Assembly (NCBI GenBank): GCA_000954095.1
Contig: JYNY01000164.1
Location: 1 to 34,399 of the forward strand
Direction: 5' to 3'
Origin: Candidatus Omnitrophus magneticus
Lineage (GTDB): Bacteria; Omnitrophota; Gorgyraeia; Tantalellales; Tantalellaceae
DNA length: 34,399 nucleotides
Shown here: positions 8,224-16,849 of the stretch, piece after piece
Numbering within the stretch: the first letter of the stretch is position 1
Layout: each line of letters starts with the position of its first letter
Program-made: the position numbers and the translations under genes
The notes under the pieces: model-generated
Databases searched by the model: none
What the model was told of the DNA's origin: nothing
What the model saw: the letters and a program-made list of their open reading frames with translations, nothing else

Positions 8224-8765
8224 GTATTCACTAAGCGCTTGATAATTGTCCTAGTCATTCTCGTTTTCCATTCTGTCATTCCCGCGCAAGAGGCTGTGTC
8301 ACAACTAGTATCGCATTTTAAAAGTGGAGTTGAACTAGTAAAAATAGCGTCAACTGTCATTCCTGCGCAAGCAGGAATCCATACAGGTAAAAAGGGAGTG
8401 AAAATATTTTAAAAACTAAAAAATTGTAGTTGTGACACAGCCTCTTTCGCGGGAATCAGAGAACGGGAAGAGGGAATGACAGAATATCTTAAGTCGTAAA
8501 ACATGTCACCGGTATTGTCATTCCTGCGCCAAGCAGGAATCCATACAGGTAAACAGTAATAAGAATATATTTTTTGAGAAGAAAAAATAAAATTAATTTG
8601 TGTGGAATTTTTATTAAATTTTGCGGCTGAAACCCGCATGGATTCCCGCTGTAGTTTACCCCGTGCCGTGACACGGGGCGGGAATGACAGAACGGAAGGC
8701 GGAATGACAGAATGGGGTTTTCTAAAGGACACAGAAAAATTTATTACCAACCGCTTAGTGATTAC
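8224..8765. repeat. Composite interspersed repeat with terminal inverted repeats, copy 2
   Basis: The left end GTATTCACTAAGCG (8224-8237) and right end CCGCTTAGTGATTAC (8751-8765) match those of the element at 7954-8102, but the interior is about 540 bp. It contains dispersed palindromic units of the TCATTCC(C/T)GCG...GGAATCCAT type at about 8275-8289 with 8446-8456, 8356-8384, 8518-8548 and 8639-8686, and a nested insertion at 8288-8446. No long, plausible protein is encoded. The remainder of the 7936-8754 gene-free stretch, 8103-8223, is AT-rich and shows nothing recognisable. Confidence 0.65.
8288..8446. repeat. Nested MITE-like insertion with long inverted ends
   Basis: AAGAGGCTGTGTCACAACT at 8288-8306 is repeated inverted and perfectly at 8428-8446. 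The match continues outward with one mismatch into the CCCGCG of the flanking palindromic unit, so the insertion splits a TCATTCCCGCG...CGCGGGAAT palindrome at its centre. The interior has no transposase and itself carries another TCATTCCTGCG palindrome. This looks like a non-autonomous DNA element. Confidence 0.6.
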
Positions 8766-9192
8766 AATTTTTTAGCGTTAAAAATTTTTTTACCGCTTTT
8801 TCTAATATTTCTTTCGCGCCTTTGTATTCTATGATGTTAATAGCGTCCGGCGCGGGAAACCATTTGGCATCGTCTATTTCGGATGCCTGAGGCGTTATCT
8901 TAACGTCGGTTAAAAGGTGAAATAAAAAAAGATGAACTTTTTTAAAAATCTTTTTTTTATTGAATGTGAAAATATATTTTTGTACTGCCAATTTTGAAAT
9001 TAAAAGTAAATTTTTAACTCCTGTTTCTTCTTCAATTTCGCGCAAAGCGGTTTCTTCCAACGTTTCTCCTTTTTCAATATGGCCTTTAGGCCAAGTCCAG
9101 TGCCCGTATTTATCCTTTATTAGAAGTATTTCCAAATTTCCTGTAAGAGTTTTTTTGATTATTACTCCGCCCGCGGAGATTTGTTCAGTCAT
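8755..9192 (-). CDS. NUDIX hydrolase (MutT/diadenosine-polyphosphate type)
   Basis: The 145-residue protein has a complete Nudix box, GHIEKGETLEETALREIEEETGV (about 36-58, G-x5-E-x7-REUxEExGU), which binds the metal and catalyses hydrolysis of nucleoside-diphosphate-linked compounds. The lead-in SAGGVIIKK and LLIKDKYGHWTWPKGH resembles Ap4A-hydrolase-like Nudix enzymes, but the substrate cannot be set from sequence. The ATG at 9192 has AGGA upstream. Its stop codon TAA lies inside the terminal inverted repeat of the 8224-8765 element (TGT AAT CAC TAA), so the native C-terminus may have been replaced or trimmed when the repeat inserted. It follows uvrD on the same strand after 86 nt. Confidence 0.9.
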   Translation of the reverse strand: MTEQISAGGVIIKKTLTGNLEILLIKDKYGHWTWPKGHIEKGETLEETALREIEEETGVKNLLLISKLAVQKYIFTFNKKKIFKKVHLFLFHLLTDVKITPQASEIDDAKWFPAPDAINIIEYKGAKEILEKAVKKFLTLKNCNH

Positions 9193-9227
9193 GTTTGATG
9201 TGTTCCTAATATTATTTTAAACTAAAA

Positions 9228-9257
9228 ATTATATTTTTTTGGAGCAAATAATGTTAT
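9228..9257 (-). promoter_or_regulatory. Possible promoter of the NUDIX gene
   Basis: On the minus strand, TATAAT (9233-9228) is preceded 18 bases upstream by ATAACA (9257-9252), a 4/6 match to TTGACA. It lies about 35 bases before the NUDIX start codon in an AT-rich gap. AT-richness makes chance matches likely. Confidence 0.35.
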
Positions 9258-9278
9258 TTTTTTTGTTTAAAGCTGATG

Positions 9279-11309
9279 TTATAAATCTATAAATCTTTCG
9301 TTTCTGTATTCATGTTGATTTTTATAGGAAAGTTCCCATATTTCATATTTATCAGAATCTAGTTCTTCTAAAAAACGGCTCATTTCTGACGCGATCACGC
9401 CTTTTTGATAGTCATAACGTTCCATCGGATAAAGGAGATATAAATATTTTTTTGCTCTTGTGACGGCGACGTAAAAAAGCCGACGTTCTTCTTCGATGTC
9501 TTTTTCGGTTGTTGATACTTTAGGATTTGGGAATTGGCCTTCTACTAAACCGATAGTTATAACAACATTCCACTCTAGGCCTTTTGCCTGATGAATAGTG
9601 GAGAGGACTAAATAATCACTTTCCCAAGTGTCTCCGCGTGAAAGTAATACTTCGCCGCGGAAGCCTTCCTTTAATGTCATATCGCTTAAAAAGTCCGATA
9701 AAGACGCGTAGTCATGTGAAAAATTTATAAGTTCGTTTATGTCTTCTATTCTGTCTTGCGCGTTTTCGTAAGTCGCGAGCATATATGTTTTGTATCCTGA
9801 TTCCATAATGTCTTTTATCATGGCTTCAACTTTATTTTCTTTATTGGCTATTAACGGCCGCATTATTTTTAAAAATCTTGTGTAACCCTGATTCATTTTA
9901 GGAGTTAAGACTCCATGTAAATCTTTTTTTATAAAAGTTTCAAGGTTGAGCCCGGATGATTGAAAAAATTCAAATATTTTATTAGCGGATTTTGGGCCTA
10001 TTCCTTCACACATTCCTAATGCCCGTAACCATGAAATTTCGTCCATGGGATTCGCGAGAATTTTTAAAAAGGCGAGGATATCTTTTATATGAGCCTGTTC
10101 AAAAAATCTTATGCCGCCTCTTACAACATACGGAATCCCGCGTTTTACGAGTTCCATTTCTAGTTCTGCCGACTGGTAATGCGCCCTGAATAAAACCGCG
10201 ATATCTCTTAAAGTCATTCCTTCTTTTTGCAGTTCTTTAATACGTTGACAGATGAAACCTGCCTGTGAGTAAGTGTTACCGGCTTTTACTAATGCCGGCA
10301 GGGTTAATGGGCTAAGGACAGCTTTAAGTTTTTTCTTATACTGATTTTTATTGTTGATTAAGGAATTGTTGGCAAGTTCTAGGATTTCAGGGGTTGAGCG
10401 ATAGTTTGTTTCAAGTTTAAATATCCGCGCGCCGCGGAAACGCTCCGCGAATGTAAGAATATTTTCAACGCGCGCGCCTCTAAATGAATATATTGACTGG
10501 GCGTCGTCTCCGACAGCTAGAATGTTACGATGCCGGGCCGCGAGTAACGCTATTATTTCAGCTTGAATGTAATTCGTATCTTGATACTCATCAATCATTA
10601 TGTATTGAAATTTATTGCTGAAATAATCGCGCGCGTTTTCTGATTTTTCCAATAGAAGTTTCCATTTTATTAAAAGGTCGTCATAATCAACGTTATTGGA
10701 CAATTTTTTTTTGTCCGTATATTCCCGCGCTATTTTTTTTATGTCTTCGGCGAATTTTAAGAAATAAATAAATTTTGATTCTAAATTTTTTTCTATAGGG
10801 GTATCTGTATTTGCTGAAAAACTTATGATTGATTGAATAATAGCGGGTTTTGGGAATTTATCATCCTTTAGCCGTGTTTTATATTTTTCTATTGATGTTT
10901 TAATAATATCGCGTGAATCATTTTCATCAAGGATTCCGAAATCGTTTTTAAGGCCGGCTTCTTCCGCGAATTGCCGTAACACTCTGTTGCCTATATGATG
11001 AAATGTTCCGCTCCAAAGGCCTTTCGGCTTATATTCTAATAATGATTCAACTCGTTCGCGCATTTCATTAGCGGCTTTATTTGTGAATGTCATAAGGAGA
11101 ATATTTTCAGGGTTTATTCCTTTTTCCAAAAGATACGCGAGACGGTAACAAAGTGTCCGTGTTTTACCGCTACCCGCGCCGGCTAAAACAAGGCATGGAC
11201 CGTCAGCATCGGTAACAACTTTATATTGTTCTTCGTTAAGACTTTTTTTAAAGTCCACGCGGGTTTTGAAAAGCCTTTCAGAAGATTCATTTAAAAAATA
11301 TTCTTTCAT
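9279..11309 (-). CDS. uvrD: UvrD/PcrA/Rep-family superfamily 1 DNA helicase
   Basis: This 676-residue ATP-dependent 3'-5' helicase acts in repair and replication restart. SF1A motifs appear in order: the Q-motif region LNEEQYKVV, Walker A AGAGSGKT (about 38-46), motif II DEYQDTN, motif III QSIYSFRGA, motif IV LETNYRST, motif V STIHQAKGLEW and motif VI RRLFYVAVTRAK. It is close to the usual UvrD/PcrA length of about 700-750. I chose the ATG at 11309, which has GGAG eight bases upstream, rather than 11405, which adds a basic low-complexity extension and overlaps the AT-rich spacer. Rep, PcrA and UvrD are hard to tell apart here; the short C-terminus lacks an obvious Tudor-like tail. It is separated from priA by 170 nt containing a terminator-like hairpin. 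Confidence 0.92.
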   Translation of the reverse strand: MKEYFLNESSERLFKTRVDFKKSLNEEQYKVVTDADGPCLVLAGAGSGKTRTLCYRLAYLLEKGINPENILLMTFTNKAANEMRERVESLLEYKPKGLWSGTFHHIGNRVLRQFAEEAGLKNDFGILDENDSRDIIKTSIEKYKTRLKDDKFPKPAIIQSIISFSANTDTPIEKNLESKFIYFLKFAEDIKKIAREYTDKKKLSNNVDYDDLLIKWKLLLEKSENARDYFSNKFQYIMIDEYQDTNYIQAEIIALLAARHRNILAVGDDAQSIYSFRGARVENILTFAERFRGARIFKLETNYRSTPEILELANNSLINNKNQYKKKLKAVLSPLTLPALVKAGNTYSQAGFICQRIKELQKEGMTLRDIAVLFRAHYQSAELEMELVKRGIPYVVRGGIRFFEQAHIKDILAFLKILANPMDEISWLRALGMCEGIGPKSANKIFEFFQSSGLNLETFIKKDLHGVLTPKMNQGYTRFLKIMRPLIANKENKVEAMIKDIMESGYKTYMLATYENAQDRIEDINELINFSHDYASLSDFLSDMTLKEGFRGEVLLSRGDTWESDYLVLSTIHQAKGLEWNVVITIGLVEGQFPNPKVSTTEKDIEEERRLFYVAVTRAKKYLYLLYPMERYDYQKGVIASEMSRFLEELDSDKYEIWELSYKNQHEYRNERFIDL

Positions 11310-11403
11310 ATTGTTAAACTCCGTTTTGGGGTTAGAGTTTTCGGCGCGCGGCATAAAAAATTTTAAATTTTTTATTTTTTTGGCGCGTGCGCGAGATGTC
11401 CCC

Positions 11404-11455
11404 AAAAAGGCTTTTTTTAGCTGGCCGCGATAAAGTATGTCAGCTAAAAAAAGCC
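11404..11455 (-). terminator. Intrinsic terminator downstream of priA
   Basis: A perfect 15-bp inverted repeat, GGCTTTTTTTAGCTG (11409-11423) and CAGCTAAAAAAAGCC (11441-11455), encloses a 17-nt loop. On the minus strand it is followed by TTTTT (11408-11404). It starts about 25 bases past the priA stop, so it probably ends priA transcription and separates it from uvrD. The stem itself is rich in A:T pairs, which is unusual for a terminator. Confidence 0.6.
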
Positions 11456-11479
11456 CATGCCGCGCGCGCGGCCGTGTTT

Positions 11480-13483
11480 TTACATGTTAATCGGGTCAAC
11501 ATCCGCCGTGACAATTACGCCCGCATTTTTTTTAAAATTTTCTAAAATAATTTTTATATCTTTATTCGACGTTACTGATGTTTTTTTAATTTTGATAATT
11601 ATATTCCAACGGAAATATCCGCGGAGCTTTGATACCGGCGCCGGCGCCGGACCTATTATTTCAACATCTTTAAGATGTTCCTGAAATTTTTGGGTTAGAA
11701 GTACTGAATTATTTTCGCACATAGCTTCATTTCGGGCGCGGATAAGTATTTTTACTAAACGCGAAAAAGGCGGGAACCCTAGCTCTCTACGCGCGTTAAG
11801 TTCCATATCAAAAAATTTATGATAATCATGTTTTGCCGATAAATTTATGGCGTAATGTTCGGGAGTATATGTTTGAACAATAACTTCTCCGGAACGGTTG
11901 CCTCTCCCGGCTCTTCCCGCGACCTGTGTAATTAAATTGAATGTGCGTTCGCTTGCCCTGAAATCAGGCAGGTTAAGGTTAGCGTCCGCGGCTACTACGC
12001 CGACAAGAGTTACTTTAGGAAAATCAAGGCCTTTAGCAATCATTTGTGTTCCGACAATAATATCTATTTTATGTTCTTTAAAATCATTAAGAATTTTTTC
12101 ATGCGACCCGCGTTTTGACATAGTGTCGCTATCCATTCTTTCTATATTCACTCCCGGAAAAAGTTTTATAAGTTCTTTCTCAACTTTTTCTGTTCCTGTG
12201 CCTTTATACCTCACGCTGTCACTCGCGCAGGAAGGGCAGGTGAGAGGCGGGTTTATTTTATAATTGCAATAGTGGCATAGTAATTCTTCCCCGTTTATAT
12301 GAAAAACCATAGGAACCGCGCATCTTTTGCATTTGACGACATACCCGCATTTTTTGCAGTTTAAAAAAGTAGCGTAACCTCTGCGATTAATGAAAATCAA
12401 CGCCTGTTCTTTTTGTTTAATCACTTTCGTAATCGCTACTTCCAAGACTTTAGATATTATTTCTTTGCCGATTCGCGTGGCAAATTCCATGCGCATATCA
12501 ACTATTTTTACAGGCGGTAAATCTTTTTCAGTGGCGCGTTGTGTAAGTTCTATTAAGCGATATTCGCTCGTTATCGCTTTATGATACGATTCTATTGATG
12601 GGGTCGCGCTTCCCAGAATAACAGGCGCTGAATAGAACTCGCCCCGCTTTATCGCTACATCACGCGCGTGGTATCGCGGAGCGTCTTCCTGTTTATAGCT
12701 CGGTTCATGTTCTTCGTCTATTACTATTAATCCGATATTATCAAAAGGGCTGAAAACAGCGGATCTTGGGCCTACAACAACGCGGGCTTCCCCGCGTTTA
12801 ATTCTTTTCCATTCATTAAACCTGACGCTTTCAAGCATTTTAGAATGAAATACCGCGACTTTTTCTCCGAATCTCGCGACAAAACAGCCTACAGTCTGAG
12901 GTGTAAGCGATATTTCAGGAACAAGAATTATTCCGCTTTTTCCTTTATTTAATACATGCTCCATTGCCTGTAAATATATTTCGGTTTTACCGCTTCCTGT
13001 TACCCCGTGCAAAAGAAAAATTTCATGGGCCGCTCTATCAATACAGTTTTTAATGTCCAATAAAACATTATTTTGTTCTTCGTTAGGAACACGTGCTTTG
13101 TCCCTAAAAATTTCATTATTGTTATATAAAGGTTCGTTTATTCTTGATTTAGATTCTGTTTTTCCTTTTTTTAAAATACTGGGAATCATCGCGTCAAGCG
13201 CTTCTCCTAGAGAGCAAACATAATAATCTTTAATCCATTCGGCTAGTTTCAGCATATTAGAATCAAAAACAGGCTCTTCATCTATAACATTAAGGATAGG
13301 TTTAACATTGGGTATATTAGATTCATCTTTTAATTCAACAATATATCCGACCATTGTTCTATTTCTAAAATCTATAAAAACTCTTTTACCTAATTCAGGT
13401 TTATATTTTTCGGTTCCGGTGAGTTTGTATTGAAACACTTTATCTAAGGGCAGGTTAAGAGCTACTTCAATATATTTAGGCAT
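11480..13483 (-). CDS. priA: PriA, primosomal replication-restart helicase
   Basis: The 667-residue protein reloads the replicative helicase at stalled forks. It shows the PriA 3'-DNA-binding N-terminus (YIEVALNLPLDKVFQYKL), helicase Walker A GVTGSGKTEIYL, motif II DEEH, and motifs GSATPSIES and QVAGRAGRG. The zinc module has eight cysteines: CKKC, CKRC, CHYC and CPSC. The C-terminal domain is complete (ELGFPPFSRLVKILIRA). The length is slightly under the roughly 730 of E. coli PriA and normal for other phyla. The ATG at 13483 matches the family N-terminus although its ribosome site is weak (GGAT). It is transcribed divergently from the EPS operon. Confidence 0.97.
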   Translation of the reverse strand: MPKYIEVALNLPLDKVFQYKLTGTEKYKPELGKRVFIDFRNRTMVGYIVELKDESNIPNVKPILNVIDEEPVFDSNMLKLAEWIKDYYVCSLGEALDAMIPSILKKGKTESKSRINEPLYNNNEIFRDKARVPNEEQNNVLLDIKNCIDRAAHEIFLLHGVTGSGKTEIYLQAMEHVLNKGKSGIILVPEISLTPQTVGCFVARFGEKVAVFHSKMLESVRFNEWKRIKRGEARVVVGPRSAVFSPFDNIGLIVIDEEHEPSYKQEDAPRYHARDVAIKRGEFYSAPVILGSATPSIESYHKAITSEYRLIELTQRATEKDLPPVKIVDMRMEFATRIGKEIISKVLEVAITKVIKQKEQALIFINRRGYATFLNCKKCGYVVKCKRCAVPMVFHINGEELLCHYCNYKINPPLTCPSCASDSVRYKGTGTEKVEKELIKLFPGVNIERMDSDTMSKRGSHEKILNDFKEHKIDIIVGTQMIAKGLDFPKVTLVGVVAADANLNLPDFRASERTFNLITQVAGRAGRGNRSGEVIVQTYTPEHYAINLSAKHDYHKFFDMELNARRELGFPPFSRLVKILIRARNEAMCENNSVLLTQKFQEHLKDVEIIGPAPAPVSKLRGYFRWNIIIKIKKTSVTSNKDIKIILENFKKNAGVIVTADVDPINM

Positions 13484-13628
13484 AAAACATCCATTCTTTT
13501 AAAGCTATCGCGAAATGTAAAAAATATTATAACAACGGGAAACATTCTATATTACCATTATTTATTCGTCAACGACCGCTTATTAGCGGCGGGTTTATTT
13601 TGTTTATAAAAAATTTTTCCCCGTAAAT

Positions 13629-13657
13629 TTGACGCTAGCACAATGGTTATATAAACT
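13629..13657 (+). promoter_or_regulatory. Possible sigma70-type promoter of the EPS operon
   Basis: TTGACG (13629-13634) and TAAACT (13652-13657) are separated by 17 bases, in the 222-nt divergent gap between priA and the PilZ gene, about 50 bases before the PilZ start. Five of six -35 bases and four of six -10 bases match consensus. A small CCGCT-TATT-AGCGG hairpin lies just upstream at 13576-13589. Confidence 0.4.
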
Positions 13658-13705
13658 TAGACATATGCAATTATCAAACCTTTTTAAGAGGAGATGTGAT
13701 TTATC

Positions 13706-14179
13706 ATGGCAGATATAATACACGCCTTTATGGCTAGTATTCAAAAAACTATTACGAATTTTACGGGAAAAACTAATGAAAAACGACGGTTTACTAGATT
13801 AGAAGGGCATCACCTTGTTAAATACCGCTTGATTAATACCGTGGAACAAAAAAAAGATACGGCTGAAAATATATTAACACAAAATAAAACAATGAAACTT
13901 GTTTTCGCGAAAAATATAAGCGAGGGCGGCATCCTTTTTTTCTGTAAAGAATATCTTTCTATCGGAGCGAAAGTAGAATTGGAAATTAATTTCCCGTATT
14001 TTAATAAATCTATAAACGCGGTAGGAAGAATTGTAAGAACTATTCCGCTTGAAAGAGTGCATGGTTATGACATAGGCGTGGAATTTACTGAAATAAGTTC
14101 TGATTCAAGAGAATTTATAAGAGAGAAAATAGGATTTATTATGGATGAACTTGAAAATAACAAGAAAAGGTTTCTGTGA
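13706..14179 (+). CDS. PilZ-domain (c-di-GMP-binding) protein
   Basis: This 157-residue protein, probably soluble, begins the EPS operon. Both PilZ ligand motifs are visible: R27xxxR31 in KRRFTRLE and N70-I-S-x-x-G75 in AKNISEGGILFF, followed by the beta-barrel pattern VELEINFP and GRIVRTI. An insertion of about 25 residues lies between the motifs. PilZ proteins bind c-di-GMP and switch EPS synthesis, motility or transcription by contact with partners. The ATG follows AGGAG at 13688-13692; a second ATG at residue 9 is possible. Its stop overlaps the GTG start of the next gene, which implies translational coupling with the outer-membrane barrel. Confidence 0.9.
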   Translation: MADIIHAFMASIQKTITNFTGKTNEKRRFTRLEGHHLVKYRLINTVEQKKDTAENILTQNKTMKLVFAKNISEGGILFFCKEYLSIGAKVELEINFPYFNKSINAVGRIVRTIPLERVHGYDIGVEFTEISSDSREFIREKIGFIMDELENNKKRFL

Positions 14180-15714
14180 GTTTAATGTCAAAACCAAATG
14201 TATTCCCCAAAAGCGGGATAAGATTTATTTTTTATTGTTTGGCGATATGCGCGTATTGTTTTATTTTTGGAGAAGCATTTTGCGATGCTGAGGAATGGCC
14301 GTCCGAGGGAATAGACGGCGCGCGTGAAACATTACAAAATTTTGAAGAATCTAATAATTCTTCCGCGCCAAACGATATTTCTGATGATAAAGGGGATCAA
14401 CGAATTATGAACGGCGAGTATACATCAGACGCTTCGTCTGTAATGAATAATGATGCGGGGAACTCTAGGTATTCACCTGTTGATAATACATGGATTTTCG
14501 CGGAAGACGCATTATACACAACTAGAAGAAATCTCGCGTTTACAGTTGATTCTGAAGCTATCTACAACGATAACATATTAGAATCGCGCGATGACGTAAA
14601 AAGTGATTACATAACTAGAATAACGCCTAAAGCGCGGTATGTGTTTAAACCGAAAATTGAACCATCAAGAACAAAAATATTATCTTCTTTCGGGCTAGGA
14701 CTTTCAGGTGAGTTTATGAGATATTGGCAGAATAAAGAATTCAATAAAAGTGAAACCTATACTTCCGGAGATATGCTTTTATCAGCTGAATCAAGATTTT
14801 TTGACAGGCTTACTGTTCACGGACGGGTCACAAAAAGACAAGACTTCGCTTCAAATTTATATTCTGATGTCAGAGAGAATAGCTCTCCAAATGACAGAAT
14901 GAGAAGAGTGGATTTTTGGACAGTTGATTACGGAGCTAATTATTTAATAGGTACCGCTAGGTCCAGATGGATTCCCGGTTATAGCCACAGCGAAACTATT
15001 TATGTATCATCTCAAGATGAAGATAGAGACCAGATGAACGATAAAATTTTCTTAAATCATGAAACAGATATTATGAAAGGATTAAAATTTCTTATTAATA
15101 CAGCTATTAGTTTTGTGCGTGGCAATAAATCCGCGGATGTCAATAATAGTAATAATAATCAAAGCAAACAAATTTCGGCTTCTACCGGCATTTCAGGAGA
15201 AATAGCGCCCAAAACTACGGCTACTGTTACCGGAGGCTATTCTATGTGGGATAGAGACACAGGCACTACAACAGGAGATGTCATTTGGTCATTTGATTTA
15301 GGATATAAGATAAATAAACGGTGTAAAGTCACAGGCGGATTTAGCCGTACTATACAAGAAACAAGTTCCGCGTTGGGCAATACGGAGGACCGACCGTATT
15401 CCCTTACAGATAGAAATTCAAATTTAGATATCGCGTCTTACTATTCAAAAGTAAGCAGAATTTACTGCGAAATGGAATATAATCCAGCTATTTCAAAAAA
15501 TCTTACAATGGAAGGACACGCGTCAAAGAACTTTACGGAATATAGTAGTAGTTATACTGATGAATCTTATAATTTTGGTGCCAGCGCTAGGTATAAGATG
15601 CTACTGAATATGGTTTTTTCAGTTGGATATAATTATTATGATCACTTACCTTCTAGCAATAGAGGGGGATATAAAAATAATATTGTAAGCGTCAAATTAA
15701 GATTGGAGTTTTAA
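14176..15714 (+). CDS. Outer-membrane beta-barrel protein of the EPS locus
   Basis: The 512-residue protein starts with a signal peptide (hydrophobic about 15-35, cleavage near GEAFCDA). A low-complexity Asn/Ser/Asp-rich stretch follows to about residue 95, then a long domain of alternating amphipathic strands ending in LRLEF, a terminal Phe typical of barrels. It resembles the large beta-barrel proteins (BBP2 or EpsL type) found in exopolysaccharide and exosortase-linked loci; none of the residues identifies a specific pore. Translation probably begins at GTG 14176, which overlaps the PilZ stop and has AAAGG close upstream; ATG 14185 is the alternative. The likely role is passage of polysaccharide across the outer membrane or anchoring of the export machine. 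Confidence 0.82.
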   Translation: MSLMSKPNVFPKSGIRFIFYCLAICAYCFIFGEAFCDAEEWPSEGIDGARETLQNFEESNNSSAPNDISDDKGDQRIMNGEYTSDASSVMNNDAGNSRYSPVDNTWIFAEDALYTTRRNLAFTVDSEAIYNDNILESRDDVKSDYITRITPKARYVFKPKIEPSRTKILSSFGLGLSGEFMRYWQNKEFNKSETYTSGDMLLSAESRFFDRLTVHGRVTKRQDFASNLYSDVRENSSPNDRMRRVDFWTVDYGANYLIGTARSRWIPGYSHSETIYVSSQDEDRDQMNDKIFLNHETDIMKGLKFLINTAISFVRGNKSADVNNSNNNQSKQISASTGISGEIAPKTTATVTGGYSMWDRDTGTTTGDVIWSFDLGYKINKRCKVTGGFSRTIQETSSALGNTEDRPYSLTDRNSNLDIASYYSKVSRIYCEMEYNPAISKNLTMEGHASKNFTEYSSSYTDESYNFGASARYKMLLNMVFSVGYNYYDHLPSSNRGGYKNNIVSVKLRLEF

Positions 15715-15716
15715 CT

Positions 15717-16790
15717 ATGATAAAAAAAATAATATTTTTTATGATTGGTATTGCTACTGTAGGTATTCTTTCTTGGGCTAGAATCACTGCCTGCGCGGAA
15801 GAAAAAGAAAATCAAATCCAAAATTCAGCAGGAAACATTACAGGTATTAATGTTTTTACCCAAAATAATTCTGTTGCCGCTCAAAAAAATACTTCCGCTA
15901 ATAAAACAGCTTTGTTTGCCGGAAGTGGGAAAACATATGGCGCTCAGACTGAAATAATTCAAAAAGAAATGGATGAAAAACAAAAAGAACGCTCTTCTTT
16001 AAGTAAAGAAGACGCGGATAAATTATTCTCACATTTAATTCAAGAAGGCGATATTTTAGAAATAAATATTTATGGTTCGCCTGCTATGCATCATCCGGGT
16101 GTTGTGGTTAAAGTTTCAGACGACGGCACGGTTTTCATGCCTCTTTTAGGAATGATAAAACTTGGCGGATTAAAACCCGGCGAAGCCGCTGAATTACTTA
16201 ACGACATGTATTTAGACGGATATTTTACGGATCCCCAGGTAAACGTTTTTATTTTAAGAAGAGAAGGTGAAACAGTTAAAAGAACATTCGCTATAACAGG
16301 TGAAATAGCTCGTCCGGGAAATTATATAATGGCAGGTACAACAAAATTAATTGATGCTGTCAACATGGCCGGCGGCATAAAGCCAAGTGCGGTAACGCAG
16401 TCTATAGAAGTTATAAGAGCAGTAAAAGAAGGGGAGTTGGAACGGCATGTTGTGGACCTTTATACCGGAGGAATAAATTTTGATATTATCAATAAAGATA
16501 TTATAAGAATTCACAGATTCGGAATTTATGTTATTTACGGTCAAGTTGCAAGGCCCGGGACATATCCGATAACAGGTCCTTTACGGGTCAGTGACGCGGT
16601 AATTACCGCTGGCGGTTTTACTAATTACGCGTCAAAAAATAGTGTGAAAATTGTGAGAAAAGATAATGTCACTGGTAAAAATAAAATAATAAAAGTGCCG
16701 GTGTCGCGTATTTATAGGACAGGAGATATACGTAAAGACGCGGAATTACAAGAAGGCGATATTGTTATTGTTCCTGAATCATTATTTTAG
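15717..16790 (+). CDS. Wza-like polysaccharide export protein (Poly_export + two SLBB)
   Basis: The 357-residue protein starts two bases after the barrel gene, with GGAG upstream. It has a signal peptide in which ITAC at about residues 24-27 could be a lipobox, as in Wza; signal peptidase I cleavage after ACA is the alternative. After a linker to about residue 95 comes the Poly_export domain (LIQEGDILEINIYGSP...DGTVFMPLLG...GYFTDPQVNVFI). Two SLBB repeats follow: FAITGEIARPGNYIM...AVNMAGG and YVIYGQVARPGTYPI...AVITAGG. It ends with the usual LQEGDIVIVPE. Proteins of this family form the periplasm-to-outside channel for capsule or EPS and dock on the Wzz/kinase protein encoded next. Confidence 0.93.
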   Translation: MIKKIIFFMIGIATVGILSWARITACAEEKENQIQNSAGNITGINVFTQNNSVAAQKNTSANKTALFAGSGKTYGAQTEIIQKEMDEKQKERSSLSKEDADKLFSHLIQEGDILEINIYGSPAMHHPGVVVKVSDDGTVFMPLLGMIKLGGLKPGEAAELLNDMYLDGYFTDPQVNVFILRREGETVKRTFAITGEIARPGNYIMAGTTKLIDAVNMAGGIKPSAVTQSIEVIRAVKEGELERHVVDLYTGGINFDIINKDIIRIHRFGIYVIYGQVARPGTYPITGPLRVSDAVITAGGFTNYASKNSVKIVRKDNVTGKNKIIKVPVSRIYRTGDIRKDAELQEGDIVIVPESLF

Positions 16791-16849
16791 AGTATAAAGA
16801 AAATAGTTTAAATATTTATTTGTGCGCCACATTAAGTAGAGGAGTTAAT

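Noticed and set aside
8178-8750. Minus-strand ORFs of 60-113 codons in the repeat block
   Set aside because: They run through palindromic repeats, overlap each other in two frames and encode repeat-derived sequence without family resemblance.
7936-8765. CRISPR array
   Set aside because: The repeats are inverted, irregularly spaced and divergent, with no constant direct repeat or cas gene.
16820-16849. TTG start extending the Wzc-like protein by ten residues
   Set aside because: The ATG at 16850 has a strong AGAGGAG and gives the normal N-terminus.
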